Assembly (NCBI GenBank): GCA_018268735.1
Contig: JAFDWA010000063.1
Coordinates: 1-7,717 of the forward strand
Source: Actinomycetota bacterium
GTDB taxonomy: Bacteria; Actinomycetota; Acidimicrobiia; Acidimicrobiales; Microtrichaceae
Reading direction: 5' to 3'
Length of the DNA stretch: 7,717 bases
Shown here: positions 5,863 to 7,717 of the stretch, one piece after another
Numbering within the stretch: the stretch's first letter is position 1
How the letters are laid out: each line of letters starts with the position of its first letter
Translations under genes and position numbers: made by a program
The notes under the pieces: model-generated
Databases searched by the model: none
Told to the model about the DNA's origin: nothing
Seen by the model: only the letters and a program-made list of their open reading frames with translations

Positions 5863-6759
5863 TCACCCGACGGCGCAGCGGAGGACGACGAGGCGCAGCT
5901 CGAGCAGCCGCACCCTCGAGGCGAGCTCAGCGACGGGGTCGATCGCGCGGCTGATCTCGTCGAGCAGGAACCTCGCCACCCAACGCCGCAGCACGACGAG
6001 TCGTGCTCCGGCGCCACGACGCAGTCCGAGACCGACCGCGAGCTGCTCGACCCGCAGGTCGTCGACGAGGCCACCACCGAACGCCGACGCGCTCGGAGCG
6101 GATGGGCCGACACCCGGCACGACAGGCGTCGCGTCGATGACCAGTCCGTCCGCACCGTTGACCCACAGCAGCCCGAGCGCGCCGACGAGGTGTCCGAACG
6201 GTGCGGTGAGCTCCGAAGCCGGGGAGGACGATGGCACCGCCACGATCTCACCTCCGGCCTGAGCGGTTGCAGCATCGAGCCAGCTGACCCGAGCCGGCTC
6301 CGCGTCGACGCCGGTGAGCGTCGACCACCGACGACCGAGCTCAGCGAGGCGATCGGTGGTCGACGGGTCCGGCTCGCACACCAGGAGCTCGACGCGGAGC
6401 TCCGACGGCACCCGATCGGCCAGGTCCACGAGCCGAGCACCGTTCGCGGCACCCGGTGGCACGATCACGGTCAGCCCCGTCGACATGCCACGGCGCAGCA
6501 CCGTCAGGGCATCCTCCGAAGGGAGCGATCCCGCATCGAGGACCGCGCACAGTCCATGGTCCGGCCAATCGTCGGTCCCGACCCGGAGGTCGAGGTCGAG
6601 CTCGTCGTGCACAGCATCCCCAGCTGGTCGTCCGCCTACGGACCCCCTATCGGCACGATCGCCGCCAGGCTGAACGCTCACGAGGGATTCGAGCGGCACC
6701 ACCGCGGGTCGACCCGTTGGCTCCGCCGCGTCGGTAGCGTCGAACCATGCCGGAGCCAC
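5863..6759 (-). CDS. Uncharacterised protein, alternating strand/helix pattern, no family recognised
   Basis: I do not recognise a family. From GTG at 6759 the product is 298 residues with normal composition and strong third-position GC, unlike the Arg/Ser-rich shadows on other frames. It has an acidic middle (HDELDLDLRVGTDDWPDH, 51-68). It then alternates hydrophobic strands and helices: LCAVLDAGS (70-78), LTVIVPPGAANGARLVDLADR (96-116), LRVELLVCEP (121-130), GGEIVAVPSS (169-178) and GALGLLWVNGADGLVIDATPVVPG (193-216). A Leu/Arg-rich C-terminal helical part (about 252-294) could be amphipathic. The pattern suggests a cytoplasmic Rossmann-like or nucleotide-sugar-enzyme-like fold, but no catalytic motif is evident. 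The start is uncertain: GTGs at 6843, 6795, 6759 and 6702 are in frame, and those upstream of 6747 overlap the divergent epimerase-like gene. It lies 99 nt upstream of the acyl-CoA dehydrogenase but probably is not part of that unit. Confidence 0.72.
   Translation of the reverse strand: MAPAWFDATDAAEPTGRPAVVPLESLVSVQPGGDRADRGSVGGRPAGDAVHDELDLDLRVGTDDWPDHGLCAVLDAGSLPSEDALTVLRRGMSTGLTVIVPPGAANGARLVDLADRVPSELRVELLVCEPDPSTTDRLAELGRRWSTLTGVDAEPARVSWLDAATAQAGGEIVAVPSSSPASELTAPFGHLVGALGLLWVNGADGLVIDATPVVPGVGPSAPSASAFGGGLVDDLRVEQLAVGLGLRRGAGARLVVLRRWVARFLLDEISRAIDPVAELASRVRLLELRLVVLRCAVG
6735..6740 (+). promoter_or_regulatory. Candidate -10 box for the WecB-like gene (leaderless start)
   Basis: TAGCGT (TAnnnT) ends 6 nt before the ATG at 6747. 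Its TAG is also the in-frame stop that rules out any start further upstream. No Shine-Dalgarno is visible, and no clear -35 at 17-18 nt. Confidence 0.35.
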
Positions 6760-7717
6760 GAGATCCCCGGACCTCGGAACCAGCCCTCGGGGCACCCGAT
6801 CCCCGCTCCGACGCGGAGCGCGCTCCGACCTCCGACGACGCACCGCCAGGATTCGTCGAGCGGCGCCGACAGCCCCGCGGTCCCGTCCAGATCCTGGTGG
6901 TCATCGGGTCCCGACGCGACGCCACCAGAGTGCTCCCGCTGGTGCTCGCACTCCACGACCATCCGTCGTTGCATCCGGTCGTGGTCTGCACCGGAGAGCA
7001 GCAGGCGCTCATCGAGCCGATCTTCCAGATGGCCGGCATCGAAGCCGACGTGGACCTCGGCTGCAGCCCTGCGCCCGACGCGACGACGGGCGACTCCGAC
7101 CTGAACCGACTGGTCACCTCCGTGATCGAGCGATTCGACGAGGTCGTCCGGAGTCGCTACGGCGAGCCGGATGGCGGGGTCGCGGATCTGCAGCGGGTCG
7201 TGCGCGACGGCTACCCGGCAGCGGTGCTCGTCCACGGGAACACGAGCTCTGCGATGGCGGCGGGGATCGCGGCGTTCCACCTGCGGCTCCCCGTGGTCCA
7301 CCTCGAAGCCGGTCAGCGGAGCCACCTCGACACCGAACGACCGCCCGACGAGCTGAACGGACAGCTGCTGTCACGGCTCGCCTGCTTCCACCTGGCACCG
7401 ACGCCACGCAACGGGGAGCACCTCGTCCGCGAAGGCGTCCCCTACGACCGGGTGTACGTGTGCGGCAGCACCGGCATCGACGCGATGCGCTGGGCCGCGT
7501 CCGTGCAGGCGCCCCCCAGCGATCCGGCGGTCGCAGCGCTGCTCGACACCCCCTCGCCGCTGTTGGTCGTGACCGCGCACCGCCGCGAGCAACCCGGCGG
7601 TGCGCTCGAGCGGGTCGCTGCCGGCGTCGCAAGCCTCGCCGAGCGGCGACCCGACGTCCGGATCGTCGTCCCGATGCACCCCGACGCCGCCATCCGACAC
7701 CGGATCGTCCCGCACCT
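6747..7717 (+). CDS. WecB-like UDP-GlcNAc 2-epimerase homologue with altered active site, 3'-truncated
   Basis: GT-B fold protein of the non-hydrolysing UDP-N-acetylglucosamine 2-epimerase family. The family interconverts UDP-GlcNAc and UDP-ManNAc for envelope polysaccharides. 323 codons are visible; the C-terminal third, with the UDP-binding DSGG-type motif, is beyond the edge. Residues 1-47 are a Pro/Arg/Asp-rich, probably disordered extension. The fold begins at VQILVVIGSRRDATR (canonical GTRPEAIK). Later blocks are VLVHGNTSSAMAAGIAAFHLRLPVVHLEAG, PPDELNGQLLSRLACFHLAPT, VYVCGSTGIDAM and VVTAHRRE. Relative to E. coli WecB, Arg10, Glu117 and His213 are kept (Arg56, Glu187, His278). Asp95 is Asn165, Glu131 is Asp201, Arg135 is Gly205 and Lys15 is Arg61. 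Spacing from 95 to 135 is ungapped, so the substitutions are reliable. About 10 residues are inserted before VLVHGN. It may be an epimerase with different kinetics, a hydrolysing relative or a non-catalytic paralogue. The start is the only ATG after the in-frame TAG at 6735. Confidence 0.85.
   Translation, partial: MPEPRDPRTSEPALGAPDPRSDAERAPTSDDAPPGFVERRRQPRGPVQILVVIGSRRDATRVLPLVLALHDHPSLHPVVVCTGEQQALIEPIFQMAGIEADVDLGCSPAPDATTGDSDLNRLVTSVIERFDEVVRSRYGEPDGGVADLQRVVRDGYPAAVLVHGNTSSAMAAGIAAFHLRLPVVHLEAGQRSHLDTERPPDELNGQLLSRLACFHLAPTPRNGEHLVREGVPYDRVYVCGSTGIDAMRWAASVQAPPSDPAVAALLDTPSPLLVVTAHRREQPGGALERVAAGVASLAERRPDVRIVVPMHPDAAIRHRIVPH

Noticed and set aside
6190..7104. 304-residue plus-strand open frame spanning the hypothetical gene and the start of the WecB-like gene
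   Set aside because: The translation becomes Ser/Arg/Trp-rich without motifs, and it overlaps the WecB-like frame, which has recognisable conserved blocks.
1..7717. Search for CRISPR arrays, tRNAs, IS ends, toxin-antitoxin or defence genes
   Set aside because: No spaced repeats, cloverleaf-like segments, transposase motifs or defence-protein motifs were seen by reading both strands.

Overview
This is a high-G+C window (by eye well over 60%, with third codon positions almost all G or C), densely packed with genes on both strands. The gene content points to an actinobacterium. Evidence includes an F420-type luciferase-like oxidoreductase, a steroid/fatty-acid style beta-oxidation gene set and several starts that look leaderless. 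An Acidimicrobiia-like lineage is a guess. No rRNA, tRNA, CRISPR array, insertion sequence or long repeat was seen, and no gene-free stretch exceeds about 135 bases.

Layout, left to right. (1) The C-terminal three quarters of a thiolase (+, cut by the left edge). (2) A strong palindromic hairpin separates it from convergent panD (-), which encodes aspartate 1-decarboxylase. (3) Upstream of panD on the same strand is a short-chain dehydrogenase (SDR) resembling actinobacterial 3-hydroxyacyl-CoA/17-beta-HSD enzymes. (4) Divergent from it is an LLM-class, probably F420-dependent oxidoreductase (+). (5) A small two-helix LapA-domain membrane protein follows (+). (6) Convergent with it is a two-gene minus-strand unit: acyl-CoA dehydrogenase, then a second, divergent SDR 25 nt downstream. 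(7) Then comes an unrecognised ~300-aa protein (-). (8) Divergent from that is a WecB-like UDP-GlcNAc 2-epimerase homologue (+), cut by the right edge.

The thiolase, first SDR, LLM oxidoreductase, acyl-CoA dehydrogenase and second SDR fit together as acyl-CoA beta-oxidation and redox functions. Such sets are common in actinobacterial fatty-acid, sterol or terpenoid catabolic regions. Here they are spread over several short transcription units rather than one operon. PanD supplies beta-alanine for pantothenate and CoA, so it is linked to CoA metabolism only loosely. The right end switches to something different, probably cell-envelope or polysaccharide related.

Most of the window is ordinary. 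The best second-look item is the WecB-like protein. Its fold motifs align without gaps to E. coli WecB through the active-site region, but several catalytic-site residues are replaced (Asp95 to Asn, Glu131 to Asp, Arg135 to Gly, Lys15 to Arg). Next are the unrecognised protein whose 5' end collides with it, and three genes with candidate -10 boxes 6-8 nt before the start codon. I found no convincing undescribed multi-gene system.
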